A stretch of DNA of 64,000 nt. Source: Berberis thunbergii (lineage: Eukaryota; Streptophyta; Magnoliopsida; Ranunculales; Berberidaceae). The stretch is from assembly GCA_003290165.1 (NCBI GenBank), contig QNQO01000651.1, positions 434,001 to 498,000 on the forward strand, written 5' to 3'. Below the pieces are notes generated by a model. It had not been told where the DNA came from. It ran no database searches and worked only from the letters and a program-made list of their open reading frames with translations. Of the stretch, positions 22,749 through 35,921 are shown in pieces (within the stretch, counting starts at the first letter, position 1; each line of letters begins with the position of its first letter). A program made the position numbers and the translations under genes.

Positions 22749-24401
22749 TGATAGAGGCATAATTAGGCTATTTTTAGTACCATATTTCTATATATATATT
22801 TAGCTATTACTTGCTAATTATGGTCATAATTGCTATTTTCATGTTTGTGTAGGTTTCCAATTACAATATTTTAAAATAGAAGCAAATTGGCAATTTAGAA
22901 ATACTAATTGCACAAGGAAATCACACAAGCAAGGAAATCACACCAACAAGGAAACCACAGAAAGAAGAAAACAAAATAAAAAGGGGACGATACCTGGCTT
23001 TGAAAAAAATCATCCATCCACGGCTTCCATCGCCCATCCAGCAATAACATCCATCCACAGCTTCCATCCTCGCAACAGTCCATCAACCCTTCATCTCTTT
23101 GTTTGTTGAAAATTAGGGAACCCTGGTTGTTATCCTCTTCTTCTTCACAACACCTAAATACAACCTTTCATCCATCATCAACCCACCACCGTCATCAAAT
23201 CCAACCATCACCGGCTTCCTTGAAACAACCTCGCCAAACCCTAGCCACATCTCCCTGTTTCTCTCCCATCACAGCCACACAGACATCATCACCGTCTTCA
23301 TCTCTCATCCGATCGCCTCCACTAGTCACATAAAACCCCCGCCACAGTCTCTCTCATTGTCCCCTGTCGTCGCTATCTTCATCTCTCCCCATTCCTTTCA
23401 TCACCTCCATCAGCCGCTTCCACGCACACGAAGAAAAAAGGAGCAGATCGCGAAGAGAAAGAGGATTCTCTTATACTATCCACACACATCAATCCACTCA
23501 GTATCACCACAAATCAGACAACAACGTTTTCATCTCTAAACTTCTCTTTTACTTATTTTAGTTTGATTATTGATTATGGATTGTTATTCGAACATAATTA
23601 ATATGTCTAGCTAAACTTCTTTTAGTTAGGGGTGGATTCGAAGTCCCGAACATGTGCTTTATAAATTAATTGAATTTAATCTTCTTTGTTATTAGTGATT
23701 GTGTTTTGCTTAACTGAAAATTTTTCTTTGTATGTTTGTTAAGGTGGCCAACTTAGTAAGCATGCTAGGATCTGGGGCTAGAGTATATGAGAGTTTCACC
23801 TAATTGTTATAATCTTGTATTCACAAGTAGTAAATACCAGGGAACGTTGGTAAGGTTAAGTAAAAACCTAGTCAAGAACAAGATGCTGATCATACTTGTA
23901 ATTGCCTAGTCAGTGTTTATATTTTCACAAATTTAATGATCTTAGACTATTGTCTAACTTGCGATTCCTGTTTAGATAGCATGATAAGAATAGTTTGAAA
24001 GCGACGCTTAGTTTAATTCAACGAACTTGGGAAAATAATAAGATTAATGCAGTGCGGTCACGGTTAATCTTAAGCATTGTCTGTCACGAGTTAACTAGTG
24101 ATTATTGAAGATTGATTTATAAGCATATGTTTGGTGTGTGGAAATAAACCCTTAGCTAATTTCTCATCTTTGCCATCCCTTTAGTTTTATTATCTTTATA
24201 GTGATTTTCGTATTTATTTTCATACTTTAATTTAGAAAATCCAATCCCCTTTTATTTAATTAATTAGGTTGTTAGTTGTCTTTTAGTTTTTAGTGTTAAT
24301 TGACAAGCCCTTTAATCCCCGGTCTAGAACGATCCCTACTTATTCTATACTACAAACACAAAGCAGGGTATTAAGTTGTGTGCTACTAAAATAACGCATC
24401 A
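22749..24401 (+). repeat. Element D 5' LTR
   Basis: A 1653-bp LTR with TG...CA ends, nearly the same as 34211-35921 apart from substitutions and small indels; the right copy is longer (1711 bp). It contains a CT-rich C/A stretch near 23140-23400 that gives spurious proline/serine-rich open frames. Confidence 0.9.
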
Positions 24402-24423
24402 ATTTTGGCGTCATTGCCTGGGA
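24402..24423 (+). other. Element D primer-binding site
   Basis: ATTTTGGCGTCATTGCCTGG directly follows the 5' LTR. TTTGGCG..rTTGCCkGGGA is the primer-binding site style of Athila-lineage elements, complementary to a host tRNA 3' end. The exact tRNA was not checked. Confidence 0.75.
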
Positions 24424-24490
24424 TTAGAAAAGTTGTTGATTACTTAATTAGTTTTTTTTTTATTTCTATCTTTATCTTAGGTACTAGTTC

Positions 24491-25550
24491 ATGCGCAATA
24501 GGAGATCCAGCGAAAACTTAGTAGAATACGATTCAGAGAGCCTAAGAAAACATTTAGAAGACGAAGAAGAAAAACAAAAGAGCCACAAACATCTAGCTCT
24601 GAATATGAATTTGAAGCGTTTGACATGGGAGACAATAGATCTATGAAATAACTTTCGGCATCCACCTTGGACAGTGCCGCACCCTTGTGCATTCAGTATC
24701 CAATAGCCGCACAGGGCAAAACAGAGTCATTCGAGCTGAAATCTAGTCTACTTCATCATATTCCGAAGTATCATGGTCTTTCTATGGAGGATCCTAATAA
24801 ACATTTAAAGGAATTTGAAGTTGTATGCTCCAGTATGACGCCAATAAATGTGGATGAAAACGTTCTAAAGTTAAGAGCATTCCCCTTTTCTCTGGCTGAT
24901 AGGGCTAAGGATTGGCTCTATGAACTACCTTCCGGAACAATATATTCTTGGGAGAGCATGAAGAAGGTGTTTCTAGATAAATTCTTCCCAACTTCAAATA
25001 TTATCTTGTTGAGGAATAAAATCAATGGCATACAGCAAGGTCTAGGAGAATCGTATCCGGTTTACTATGAGCGTTTCAAAACTCTCATAGCATCATGCCC
25101 GCAACATCAGATGAAGGATGAGCTCCTGATTCAATACTTTTATGAGGGATTGCTTCCTCTTGAGCGACAGATGTTAGATGCAGTGGCAGGAGGAGCTTTG
25201 GTTGATAAAACTTCTGCAGTAGCAAAAACTTTGATTGCAACCGAGCCTTAAATGCCCAGCAGTATGAAGGAATTGGAGAACCTTCACGCCAAGTCAATGA
25301 GGTAAGTACTAATTGTAGTTTGGAAGCTCAAAAGGCTAATCCTACCTTACTTGTGACTCAGGCCCTAGGGAAGCCGAATATGCTAAGAGTTGCACAAGTT
25401 TGTGGCGTGTGTACAAAGCCAGGACATCCATCTGATCAATGTCCTCAATTGATTGAGAATGGCGGTTGGGAGAGTGTCAATGCAATAGGTTTTCAAAGGA
25501 AAACACACTATAGGAATAATCCTTATTCGAACACCTATAATGAAGGTTGA
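24491..25550 (+). pseudogene. Element D gag (capsid and zinc knuckle), frameshifted
   Basis: The probable gag start is ATG 24491 (MRNRRSSENLVEYDSESLRK). After a frameshift, 24667-25251 encodes the Retrotrans_gag capsid domain, with FPFSLADRAKDWLYELP, SWESMKKVFLDKFFPTS and YYERFKTLIASCPQH. 25320-25550 carries one CCHC zinc knuckle, CGVCTKPGHPSDQC, which would bind RNA. Gag forms the particle that packages element RNA. The pieces lie in different frames, so the protein is broken, but domain order is intact. Confidence 0.85.
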
Positions 25551-25743
25551 AGAAATCACCCAAGTTTTGGGCGGAGAAGTTCAGTACAACCTCAACAATA
25601 GACTTCGAATCGGCCACCCCCTGGTTTCACCCAAAGGCAACCAAAACCACCTAAGCACAATTCAGGAATGCCCCATTAATTATGATGAGATTTTGAAATC
25701 GTTGACTATTTCTTAGCAGAACCAATCAAAGGATATAGCAGAT

Positions 25744-27241
25744 TTGAAACTACAAATGGGACAAATAGTTGAGTTTATTGGACAAATTCGTGAGCAAGGA
25801 AAACTTCCTAGTTCTACCATTCCAAATCTGAAAGGTGGGTTTAAAACCGCAAAAGAAATTACATTGAGAAGTGGTAGGCAAATTGAGGATGAGCCAATAG
25901 TCCCTGAACATAGTCGAAATAAGAAAGCTGAGTTGCAGAAGGATGATCCTGCCATCCTTGAAACACCAAAGCTCCAAGGTAAGAAGGTGAACATTCAAAA
26001 TTCAGTTTCTGCTGATCTTGTTCCACCTTTTGTGCTTTTTCCTGGTAGGTTTGCCAAATCTTGAAAAGATCAACAAGATAAGGAAATTTTGAAAACTTTC
26101 TGAAAAGTCTAAGTCAATATTCCGCTTCTTGATGATATTAAGCAAGTGCCTAAGTATGCAAAATTTTTTAAGGAGCTTTGCACAACAAAGAGACGAATTC
26201 AAGACGGAGAGGTAGTTAAGGTAAGTGAGAATGTCTTCGCAGTTCTGCAAAGGAATTTGCCACCGAAGTGTAAGGATCCAGGTAGTTTCACTATCCCTTG
26301 TGTTATCGGTAATACTAAAATTGACAATGCAATGTTAGACTTAGGTGCCTCAATTAATGTTATGCCATATTCTGTTTATCGTTCTATGAATCTTGAGGAA
26401 CTAAAAAATGATGGTGTAATTATTCAATTGGCTGACCACTGTAATGCATATCCGCGAGGTTTGTTAGAAGATGTGTTGGTGCAGGTTAATCATTTGATCT
26501 TCCCAGCAGATTTCTATGTGTTTGAAATGGAAGATTCAGAATTATCAACACCTTTGCCTCTTATTTTAGGGCGCCCCTTTCATGAAAGCTACAAGAACAA
26601 ATATTGATGTGCATGCAGGGAAACTGACAATGGAATTTGATGGTGATGTGATTGGCTTCAACATCTTTGAAGCCATGAGGTACCCTGTTGATAATCATTC
26701 TTGTTTTTCTATTGACGTGGTGGATATTTTGTCCCAGGAATTTCTTAACGTCATGAACGATGATGAACTTGAAATCACCATTACTACTGGCGCCAGGTAT
26801 GAGAGAAATGGAGTCCTTTGTGACAATATGAAGATCACAGCCGATAACATGAGGGAGGAGCTCATTGAGACTGTGGCAACCTTAGAGTCAATGCTACGAA
26901 TTGTTAGTGAGTTACCTCCCCCAATTATTATTCCCACATCTACTAATAAACTTTTACCTTCTGTGATTCATGCACCTACACTTGAGCTTAAACTGTTACC
27001 GGATCATTTGAAGTACACATATTTGGGAGATGATGAGACATTGCCTGTCATCATATCATCATCACTCACAAATTTAGAGGAGGAAAAGCTTATTCGAGTT
27101 TTGAAGGAATATAAGACTGCAATTGGGTGGACATTGGCAGACATAAAGGGTATTAGCCCTACCACTTGTATGCACCGTATACTTCTTGAGGAAGGTGCAA
27201 AACCCACTAGAGAAGCTCAGCGCCGCCTAAACCCCCTATGA
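25744..27241 (+). pseudogene. Element D gag-pol linker and aspartic protease
   Basis: 25744-26064 is the linker (TAKEITLRSGRQIEDEP is typical of Athila). 26146-26607 contains the protease: DNAMLDLGASINVMPYSVYR with the DLG active-site form usual for Athila, and PLILGRPF near its end. 26582-27241 continues toward RT and includes LIRVLKEYKTAIGWTLADIK and ISPTTCMHRI, the segment just before the polymerase. It lies between gag and RT, as expected. Several frame changes disrupt it. Confidence 0.85.
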
Positions 27242-28117
27242 TGGAAGTTGTGAAGAAAGAAATCATTAAACTCCTTGATTGTGGCGTGATTTACCCTATT
27301 TTAGATAACAAATGGGTTTCACTAGTGCAAGTAGTGCCGAAAAGTCTAGCATAATTGTGGTAAAGAACGAGGAAAATGAGTTGGTTCCCATGCGAATACA
27401 AACAGGGTGGCGGGTTTGTATTGACTATAGAAAGCTGAATGCAACTACCAGAAAAGATCATTTTCCTCTTCCCTTTATTGATCAATTGCTTGAAAGGTTG
27501 GTCGGTCGTGCTTTTTATTGTTTTCTTGATGGTTATTCAGGATATAATCAGATTGTCATCGCTCCAGAGGATCAAGAAAATACAACCTTTACATGTCCAT
27601 TCGACACTTTTGCATATAGAAGAATGCCATTCGGTTTGTGTAATGCCCCAGCTACCTTCCAGAGATGTATGGTGAGTATATTTTAAGACTTTATTGAAAA
27701 ATCATTGAGGTTTTTATGGATGATTTTAGTGTTTTCGGTGATTCTTTTGACCATTGTCTAGATAATCTTGCATTGATTCTGAAGCAATGCATTGAGGTTA
27801 GCCTTGTATAAAATTGGGAAAATTATCACTTTATGGTTAACCAAGGTATTGTTTTAGGTCATGTGATTTCACCTAGGGGTATTGAGGTTGATAAAGCTAA
27901 AATAGATCTTGTACGTTACTTGCCCTCTCCTACTTCGGTGAGAGAGGTTCGCTCTTTTCTTGGACATGCAAGATTCTATTGGCGATTTTTCTAAGGTTTC
28001 TGGACCACTATGTCGACTCCTACAAAAATATGTGCCATTTGAGTTCAATAATGACTATCAAACAATGTTTGACAAGCTTAAGGAGTTGTTCACAACAACA
28101 CCTATCATTGCACCACC
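27241..28117 (+). pseudogene. Element D reverse transcriptase
   Basis: The 27312-27686 frame has GWRVCIDYRKLNATTRKDHF, FIDQLLERLVGRAFYCFLDG, YSGYNQI and RRMPFGLCNAPATFQRCM. The catalytic motif VFMDD lies near 27713-27730, just after a frameshift. Downstream text (GHVISPRGIEVDKAK, then FLGHAR) forms the thumb/connection. The RT-RNase H junction is where the tandem duplication starts. Non-functional because of frameshifts and a stop after ATFQRC. Confidence 0.85.
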
Positions 28118-30658
28118 GGATTGGAGTCTCCCATTTGAACTTATTTGCATCAGATTATGCCCTAGGAGCAGTTTTAGGCCAACGGAGGGATAAACGTCTT
28201 CACATCATCTACTATGCCTCCCGAACCTTGAATGACGCTCAATTGAATTATTCCACAACTGAAAAAGAACTTTTAGCTATTATATTTTCTTTGGAGAAAT
28301 TTCGATCTTATTTAATTGGAGCTAAAGTTATGATTTTCTCTGATCATGCAGCTTTAAAATACTTGCTTACGAAAAAAAGCAAAATTGAGACTTATACGGT
28401 GGATACTTCTTCTTCAAGAGTTTGATGTGGAGATCAGGGATAAAAAGGGAGTTAAAACGTGGTAGCTGACCACATGAGCCGTTTGGTGCGCAATGAGGAA
28501 CCCCATCCAATTCTTGAGACTTTTCCTGACGAGCAACTATTTTTGGTCGAGGTAAGTAAACCATGGTATGCTGATATTGTAAATTACCTTGTATCCAAAC
28601 AGATTCCGAACACCTTAACTCGAGTTTAGAAGGATAAGCTCAAGGAAGTGGCTAAACAGTTTGTATGGGATGATCCCTATCTGTGGAAGCATTGTACCGA
28701 TCAACTGATTAGAAGGTGCGTACCCGATTCTGAATTTAATTCAATATTGACATATTGTCATTCCTATGCTTGTGGGGGACACTTTGGAACTCAAAGAACA
28801 GCTCATAAGGTTTTAGAACTCAAAGAACAGTTCATAAGCTTATTGGCCCACTTTATTTAAGGATGCCAGATTATTTTGCATGACTTGTGACTGGTGTCAA
28901 ATAACATGTAATTTAGGCCCTAGAGATCGAATGCCACAACATCCTATATATAATGTGGAAATTTTAGATGTATGGGGTATTGATTTCATGGGTCCATTTC
29001 CTTCTTCTAATGGTTTCATTTATATATTGCTTTTTGTTGATTATATTTCAAAGTGGGTGGAAGCAAAAGCCACCTGTACTGATGATTCCAAAGTTATTGT
29101 AGAATTCATTCGTTCTAACATTTTGGTAAGATTTGGAATGCTGCGAGTGATTATAAATGATGGAGGTTCCCATTTTTGCAACTGTACAATTGAAGCTTTG
29201 CTTAAGAAATACAATGTCACACATAAGGTTTCGACACCTTATCATCCCCAAACAAGTGGACAAGCCGAAGTCTCAAATCGTGAAATCAAGGTAATACTTG
29301 AAATGACAGTAAAACCCACTCGCAAAGATTGGAGCATGCGACTTGATGATGCTTTATAGGCATATCGAACAGCATATAAGACACCTATAGGGATGTCTCC
29401 CTTTCGGATTGTATATGGGAAACCGTGTCATTTACCGGTTGAGCTAGAACATAAGGCGCATTGGGCTATTAAGACTTTCAATATGAACATTGATGATGCT
29501 GGCCTTCATAGGAAATTGCAGCTGAATGAGCTTGAAGAGATTCAGAATGACGCATATGAGAGTGCCAGGATTTATAAGGAGAAAACTAAAGCTTTTCATG
29601 ATCGCATGATCCATGGAAAGACTTTTGTGGTGGGCCCGAAAGTCTTACTTTTTCAGTCACGAATTAAAACTTTTTCCCCGTAAGTTACGTTCTAGATGGG
29701 TTGGTCATTTTATTGTTACTAATGTTTTTTCCCATGGTGCTATACAGGTGAAAAGTGTCACAACTGTAAATGAGTTCAAGGTGAATGGGCATCGACTTAA
29801 GCCCTATTATGAGTCATTTGTGGAGCATGACGTGGAGGACGTATCACTCCATGTTCCCACTTATTCTGAGGATTAATTGAAGATACCGTCAGACTGCACG
29901 ATGTTAAAACAAGCGCTTCTTGGGAGGCAACCCAATCAAATTTGCTTTCTTTATCCCTTAAGTAGTTTGTTTTTCACCTTTTAAATCTTTCATTATATGT
30001 GCTATAATCTATTCACATTGAGGACAATGTTAGGTTTAAGTGTGGGGGGAACAAAACGTTGTTTTAAAGTGTCAGTCCCTTAAATATATATATATAAAAT
30101 GTTGGTTTTTATTTTCTTTGTTGGTAATAGTGTCATAAAAAATATTATAGTTGTTTTGAGTCTTAGGATACTTTTCCACACAATGATGAGATTTGATTTT
30201 TAATTGCATGACTTTAAGGTGATTTGTAAACATGATTTAAGATCTAATATTATTCTTTGGTTAATGCTTATTCATGGTCATCATATGCAATTTCACATAT
30301 AATCAACTTAGTAATTGGTACTCATAGCATGCTTAGTTGAATTTAACTCATTATAACCCATATGTGAGTTTTGAGCCTATTGTTCCTTTGATTTTGAGAG
30401 TTTTTAGTTAGGTCATCTTTTATTTCTTTTGTCAATAATAATTCGTTGCATGATCTCAATTTTGTTTGCTTTGGTTGCTACTTAGATTGCTTTCATAATT
30501 AAGAATTAAACACTAGAACTTGTATTAATTTCGTTCAAAGCATCATATTGAATTGCATGACATGCTTGACATGATAAAGGCACCTAGTTTCCACCATAGC
30601 CAAATAAGCCTGATCCATAATATATTTCCCTTAGGTTAACCCCATTGAGCCTGTTATT
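28118..30658 (+). repeat. Element D internal tandem duplication, unit 1
   Basis: About 2.54 kb containing RNase H ([46 protein letters not shown]), the integrase zinc domain, core and C-terminus (28648-29876), and the region after pol with AGTGTGGGGGGAACAA near 30040. It repeats as 30659-33214. Relative to unit 2 it lacks 5 bases near 28148, which shifts the RNase H frame. Confidence 0.9.
28648..29876 (+). pseudogene. Element D integrase, copy 1
   Basis: 28648-28860 holds the N-terminal part (VWDDPYLWKHCTDQLIRRCV, CHSYACGGHFGTQRTAHKVL). 28880-29359 has the zinc cysteines (CDWCQITCN) and the rve core: [41 protein letters not shown], and [20 protein letters not shown] with the catalytic glutamate. 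29393-29683 and 29613-29876 cover the C-terminal region ([31 protein letters not shown]). An in-frame TAG replaces the Trp codon near 29357. A close duplicate lies 2.55 kb downstream. Confidence 0.9.
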
Positions 30659-33214
30659 GGATTGAAGTCTTCCATTTGAGCTTATTTGTGATGCATCAGA
30701 TTATGCCCTAGGAGCAGTTTTAGGCCGACGGAGGGATAAACGTCTTCACGTCATCTACTATGCCTCCCGAACCTTGAATGACACTCAATTGAATTATTCC
30801 ACAACTGAAAAAGAACTTTTAGCTATTATATTTGCTTTAGAGAAATTTCGATCTTATTTAATTGGAGCTAAAGTTATAATTTTCTCTGATCATGCAGCTT
30901 TAAAATACTTGCTTACGAAAAAAAAAAACGAAATTGAGACTTATACGGTGGATACTTCTTCTTCAAGAGTTTGATGTGGAGATCAGGGATAAAAAGGGAG
31001 TGAAAACGTGGTAGCTGACCACATGAGCCGTTTGGTGCGTAATGAGGAACCCCAGCCAATTCTTGAGACTTTTCCTGACGAGCAACTATTTTTGGTCGAG
31101 GTAAGTAAACCATGGTATGCTGATATTGTAAATTACCTTGTATCCAAATAGATTCCGAACACCTTAACTTGAGTTCAGAAGGATAAGCTCAAGAAAGTGG
31201 CTAAACAGTTTGTATGGGATGATCCCTATCTGTGGAAGCATTGTACCGATCAACTGATTATAAGGTGCGCACCCGATTCTGAATTTAATTCAATATTGAC
31301 ATATTGTCATTCCTATGCTTGTGGGGGACACTTTGGAACTCAAAGAACAGCTCATAAGGTTTTAGAACTCAAAGAACAGTTCATAAGCTTATTGGCCCAC
31401 TTTATTTAAGGATGCCAGATTATTTTGCATGACTTGTGACTGGTGTCAAAGAACGGGTAATTTAGGCCCTAGAGATCAAATGCCACAACATCCTATATAT
31501 AATGTGGAAATTTTCGATGTATGGGGTATTGATTTCATGGGTCCATTTCCTTCTTCTAATGGTTTCATTGATATATTGCTTTCTATGGATTATATTTCAA
31601 AGTGGGTGGAAGCAAAAGCCACCTGTACTGACGATTCCAAAGTTATTGCAGAATTTATTCGTTCTAACATTTTTGTAAGATTTGGAATGCCACGAGTGAT
31701 TATAAATGATGGAGGTTCCCATTTTTGCAACTGTACAATTGAAGCTTTGCTTAAGAAATACAATGTCACACATAAGGTTTTGACACCTTATCATCCCCAA
31801 ACAAGTGGACAAGCCAAAGTTTCAAATCGTGAAATCAAGGTAATACTTGAAATGACAGTAAAACCCACTCGCAAAGATTGGAGCATGCGACTTGATGATG
31901 CTTTATGGGCATATTGAACAGCATATAAGATACCTATAGGGATGTCTTCCCTTCCGGATTGTATATGGGAAACCGTGTCATTTACCGGTTGAGCTAGAAC
32001 ATAAGGCGCATTGGGCTATTAAGACTTTCAATATGAACATTGATGATGCTGGCCTTCATAGGAAATTGCAGCTGAATGAGCTTGAAGAGATTCAGAATGA
32101 CGCATATGAGAGTGCCGGGATTTATAAGGAGAAAACTAAAGCTTTTCATGATCGCATGATCCATGGAAAGACTTTTGTGGTGGGCCAGAAAGTCTTACTT
32201 TTTCAGTCACGAATTAAAACTTTTTCCCGGTAAGTTACGTTCTAGATGGGTTGGTCCTTTTATTGTTACTAATGTTTTTTCCCATGGTGCTATACAGGTG
32301 AAAAGTGTCACAACTGTAAATGAATTCAAGGTGAATGGGCATCGACTTAAGCCCTATTATGAGTCATTTGTGGAGCATGACGTGGAGGAGGTATCACTCC
32401 ATGTTCCTACTTATTCTGAGGATTAATTGAAGATACCGTCAGGCTGCACGATGTTAAAACAAGCGCTTCTTGGGAGGCAATCCAATCAAATTTGCTTTCT
32501 TTATCCCTTAAGTAGTTTATTTTTCACCTTTTAAATCTTTCATTACATGTGCTATAATCTATTCACATTGAGGACAATGTTAGGTTTAAGTGTGGGGGGA
32601 ACAAAACGTTGTTTTAAAGTATCAGTCCCTTAAATATATATATATATATATATAAATGTTGGTTTTTATTTTCTTTGTTGGTAATAGTGTCATAAAAAAA
32701 TTATAGTTGTTTTGAGTCTTAGGATACTTTTCAACACAATGATGAGATTTGATTTTTAATTGCATGACTTTAAGGTGATTTGTAAACATGATTTAAGATC
32801 TAATATTATTCTTTGGTTAATGCTTATTCATGGTCATCATATGCAATTTCACATATAATCAACTTAGTAATTGGTACTCATAGCATGCTTAGTTGAATTT
32901 AACTCATTATAACCCATATGTGAGTTTTGAGCCTATTGTTCCTTTGATTTTGAGAGTTTTTAATTAGGTCATCTTTTATGTCTTTTGTCAATAATAATTT
33001 GTTGCATGATCTCAATTTTGTTTGCTTTGGTTGCTACTTGGATTGCTTTCATAATTAAGAATTAAACACTAGAACTTGTATTAATTTCGTTCAAAGCATC
33101 ATATTGAATTGCATGACATGCTTGACATGATAAAGGCACCTAGTTTCCACCATTGCCAAATAAGCCTGATCCATAATATATTTCCCTTAGGTTAACCCCA
33201 TTGAGCCTGTTATT
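30659..33214 (+). repeat. Element D internal tandem duplication, unit 2
   Basis: A second copy of 28118-30658. Over sampled stretches of about 180-230 bases I count only 2-5 differences, clearly fewer than between the LTRs (about 11 in 210). The junction is CCTGTTATT|GGATTG at 30650-30664; the same CCTGTTATT at the end of unit 2 runs into AAGCTTTTTG. The copies also differ by a longer AT run near 32634-32655. Confidence 0.9.
30670..32426 (+). pseudogene. Element D RNase H and integrase, copy 2
   Basis: This copy keeps the RNase H start ELICDASDYALGAVLGQRR, lost by frameshift in copy 1. Integrase pieces are 31197-31409, 31429-31917 ([42 protein letters not shown]) and 32033-32426. The Trp codon that is a stop in copy 1 reads TGG here, but a TGA follows at about 31916. 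The second half of the RNase H and the linker to integrase are frameshifted as in copy 1, so both copies descend from an already damaged parent. Confidence 0.85.
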
Positions 33215-34210
33215 AAGCTTTTTGTTTCATTACCCTCAGTTTCTATCCCTAACATAATAAAAAGAATGGAGCATAATTTGATTTACAAAGACTTTATTGT
33301 GATTCCAGGTATGTTGAGAAACAGGTGTGGGGGAGGCTCTTGTGGTAGACAGTTCAAGAAGAAAGAGTTTCAAAAAAAAAAAAAAAAAAAGTTACAAAAG
33401 GGATACAAGTCCTTATCTATATCCATTCAGTATTACAGTACCATACAGGTAGTTTAATTCTTTTCAGTAGATACAAAATAATTGCTGAAGCTCTTCATTA
33501 TCAATGAGCCCCCTCGTCATTTTCCCACTTATGTCTTGAACCATGTGATTCTTTGCTAATGTCTTTAATCTTATTGCATGCTTTCACCATTTCTTCAAGC
33601 CCTTTGAAAATTTCATATCCGTTCTTTCTCTTCCCTTGACCCCTGGCCCCATTACAACCTGAATTAAGACCTTTTGATTGAGTGTGTCTTGCAATGTCAC
33701 GATGTGGAGATTCGAATGAGGTATGAGCATATGGTGTCCCTAGTTCTTGCATTCAAGTAGTAGCATTTCTTCCATGAGATCATATATCTAAAAAAAAAAG
33801 TCAGAAAATGTCATTCTTTCGTGTTATATCATATGTGAGCTATTTGTTTCCCTTTTACATCAATCCTCTCACATATAACTAGAATAGGAAGAGTGATATT
33901 TACCAAACAATCAGTGAAAAAGAAAGAGTGGATCCAGTGAGATTTTGGGCTAATTCTTCTTGGCACGCGCTTGAGTTTCACAGTCACTTGGATTGATTTA
34001 ATTGTAAAATTTTATATCATTGCTATGAATATGTATTAATTTTCGAATGATGTGGATTTAATCTCGTGTTTACAAAGAATCTTAACATGTCATGATCCGT
34101 TGAAAATCTCTAAGACAAATGTTGGAAAGTGTAGATTGAGTCATTTGAGTCTTTTATTTTTGTTTCTTGGATTTGCTAGAGGACTAGCAAAAGATAAGTG
34201 TGGGGGAATT
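33215..34210 (+). other. Element D 3' region and polypurine tract
   Basis: Non-coding, AT-rich, with a poly-A run near 33371-33389 and no recognisable envelope-like ORF, although Athila elements often have one here. AAGTGTGGGGGAATT (34196-34210) immediately precedes the 3' LTR and is the polypurine tract for plus-strand priming. Confidence 0.75.
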
Positions 34211-35921
34211 TGATAGGGGCATAATTAGACTATTTTTAGTACCATATTTCTATATATATATTTTAGCTATTACTTGTTAATTATGGTACTAATTGTTATT
34301 TTCACGTTTGTGTAGGTTTCCCATTACAATATTTTAAAATAGAAGCAAATTGGCAATTTAGAAATACTAATTGCACAAGAAAATCACACAAGCAAGGAAA
34401 TCACACCAACAAGGAAATCACAGAAAGAAGAAAACAAGAATAAAAAGGAGACGAAACCTGGCTTTGAAAAAATCATCCATCCATGGCTTCCATCCATCCA
34501 CAGCTTCCATCCTCGCAACAGTCCATCAACCCTTCATCGCCTTCATCTCTCTGTTTGTTGAAAATCAGAGAACCCTAGCCGTTATCCTCTTCTCCTTCAC
34601 AAGACCTAGATACAACCTTTCATCCATCATCAACCCTAAACCCAATCAAACCCACCACCGTCATCAAATCCAACCATCACCCGCCTCCTCGAAACAACCT
34701 CGCCAATCCCTAGCCACATCTCCCTGTTTCTCTCCCATCACAGCCACACAGACATTGTCACCATTTTCATCTCTCAGCCGATCACCTCCACCAGTCAGAT
34801 AAAACCCTCGTCACAGTTCTTCTCGCTGTCCCCTGTCGTCGCCATCTTCATCTCTTCCCATTCCTTTCGTCACCTCCATCAGCCGCTTACACGCACACAA
34901 AGACGAAGTAGAGATTGAGAAGGAAGCGAAGTGAAGTAGAAAAAAGGAGCAGATTGCGAAGAAAAAGAGGATTCTCTTCTGCTATCCACACACATCAATC
35001 AACTCAGTACCACCACGGATCAGGTGACAACGTTTTCATCTCTAAACATCTTTTTTACTTATTTTAGTTTGATTATTGATTATGGATTGTTATTCGAACA
35101 TAATTAATATGTCTAGCTAAACTTCTTTTAGTTAGGGGTGGATTCGAAGCCCCGAACATGTGCTTTATAAATTAATTGAATTTAATCTTCCTTGCTATTA
35201 GTGATTGTGTTTTGCTTAACTGTTTTATAGAGAACTTTTCTTTGTATGTTTGTTAAGGTGGCCAACTTAGTAAGCATGCTAGGATCTGGGGCTAGAATAT
35301 AGGAGAGTTTCACCTAATTGTTATAATCATGTATTCACAAGTAGTAAATACCAAGGAACGTTGGTAAGGTTAAGTAAAAACCTAGGCAATTACAAGATAG
35401 ATGCTGATCATACTTGTAATTGCCTAGTCAGTGTTCATATTTTCCACAAAACTTAATGATCTTAGATTGTTGTCTAACTTGCGATTCCTGTTTAGATAGC
35501 ATGATAAAAATAGTTTGAAAGCGACGTTTAGTTTAATTCAACGAACTTGGGAAAATAATAAGATTAATGCAGTGCTGTCACGGTTAATCTTGAGCATTGT
35601 CTCTCACGAGTTAGCAAGTGATTATTGAAGATTGATTTATAAGCATATGTTTGGTGTGTGGAAATAAACCCTTAGCTAATTTCTCATCTTTGTCATCCCT
35701 TTAGTTTTATTATCTTTATAGTAATTTTCGTAGTTATTTTCATACTTTAATTTAGAAAATTCAATCCTCTTTTATTTAATTAATCAGGTTTTTAGTTGTC
35801 TTTTAGTTTTTAGTGTTAATTGACAAGCCCTATAATCCTCGGTCTAGAACGATCCCTACTTATTCTATACTACAATCACAAAGCAGGGTATTAAGTTGTG
35901 TGCTACTAAAATAGCGCATCA
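34211..35921 (+). repeat. Element D 3' LTR
   Basis: Direct repeat of 22749-24401 with TGATAG...GCATCA ends, followed by the AGGCT target-site copy and then element B protease sequence. Confidence 0.9.

Larger units (their letters stand above)
22749..35921 (+). mobile_element. Element D: Athila-like Ty3/gypsy retrotransposon
   Basis: Complete boundaries: LTRs 22749-24401 and 34211-35921 both run TGATAG to GCATCA. A PBS follows the left LTR and a purine tract precedes the right one. Flanking words GGGCT (22744-22748) and AGGCT (35922-35926) match at 4 of 5. Gag, protease, RT, RNase H and integrase of Athila type follow in order on the plus strand. About eleven differences in the first ~210 LTR bases indicate an old insertion. 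An internal tandem duplication (28118-33214) adds about 2.5 kb. Frameshifts and stops occur in all domains. Confidence 0.9.

Noticed and set aside
23103..23539. Proline/serine-rich open frames in the element D LTR
   Set aside because: They arise from C/A-rich LTR sequence, and the mate LTR at 34371-34802 has a different frame structure.
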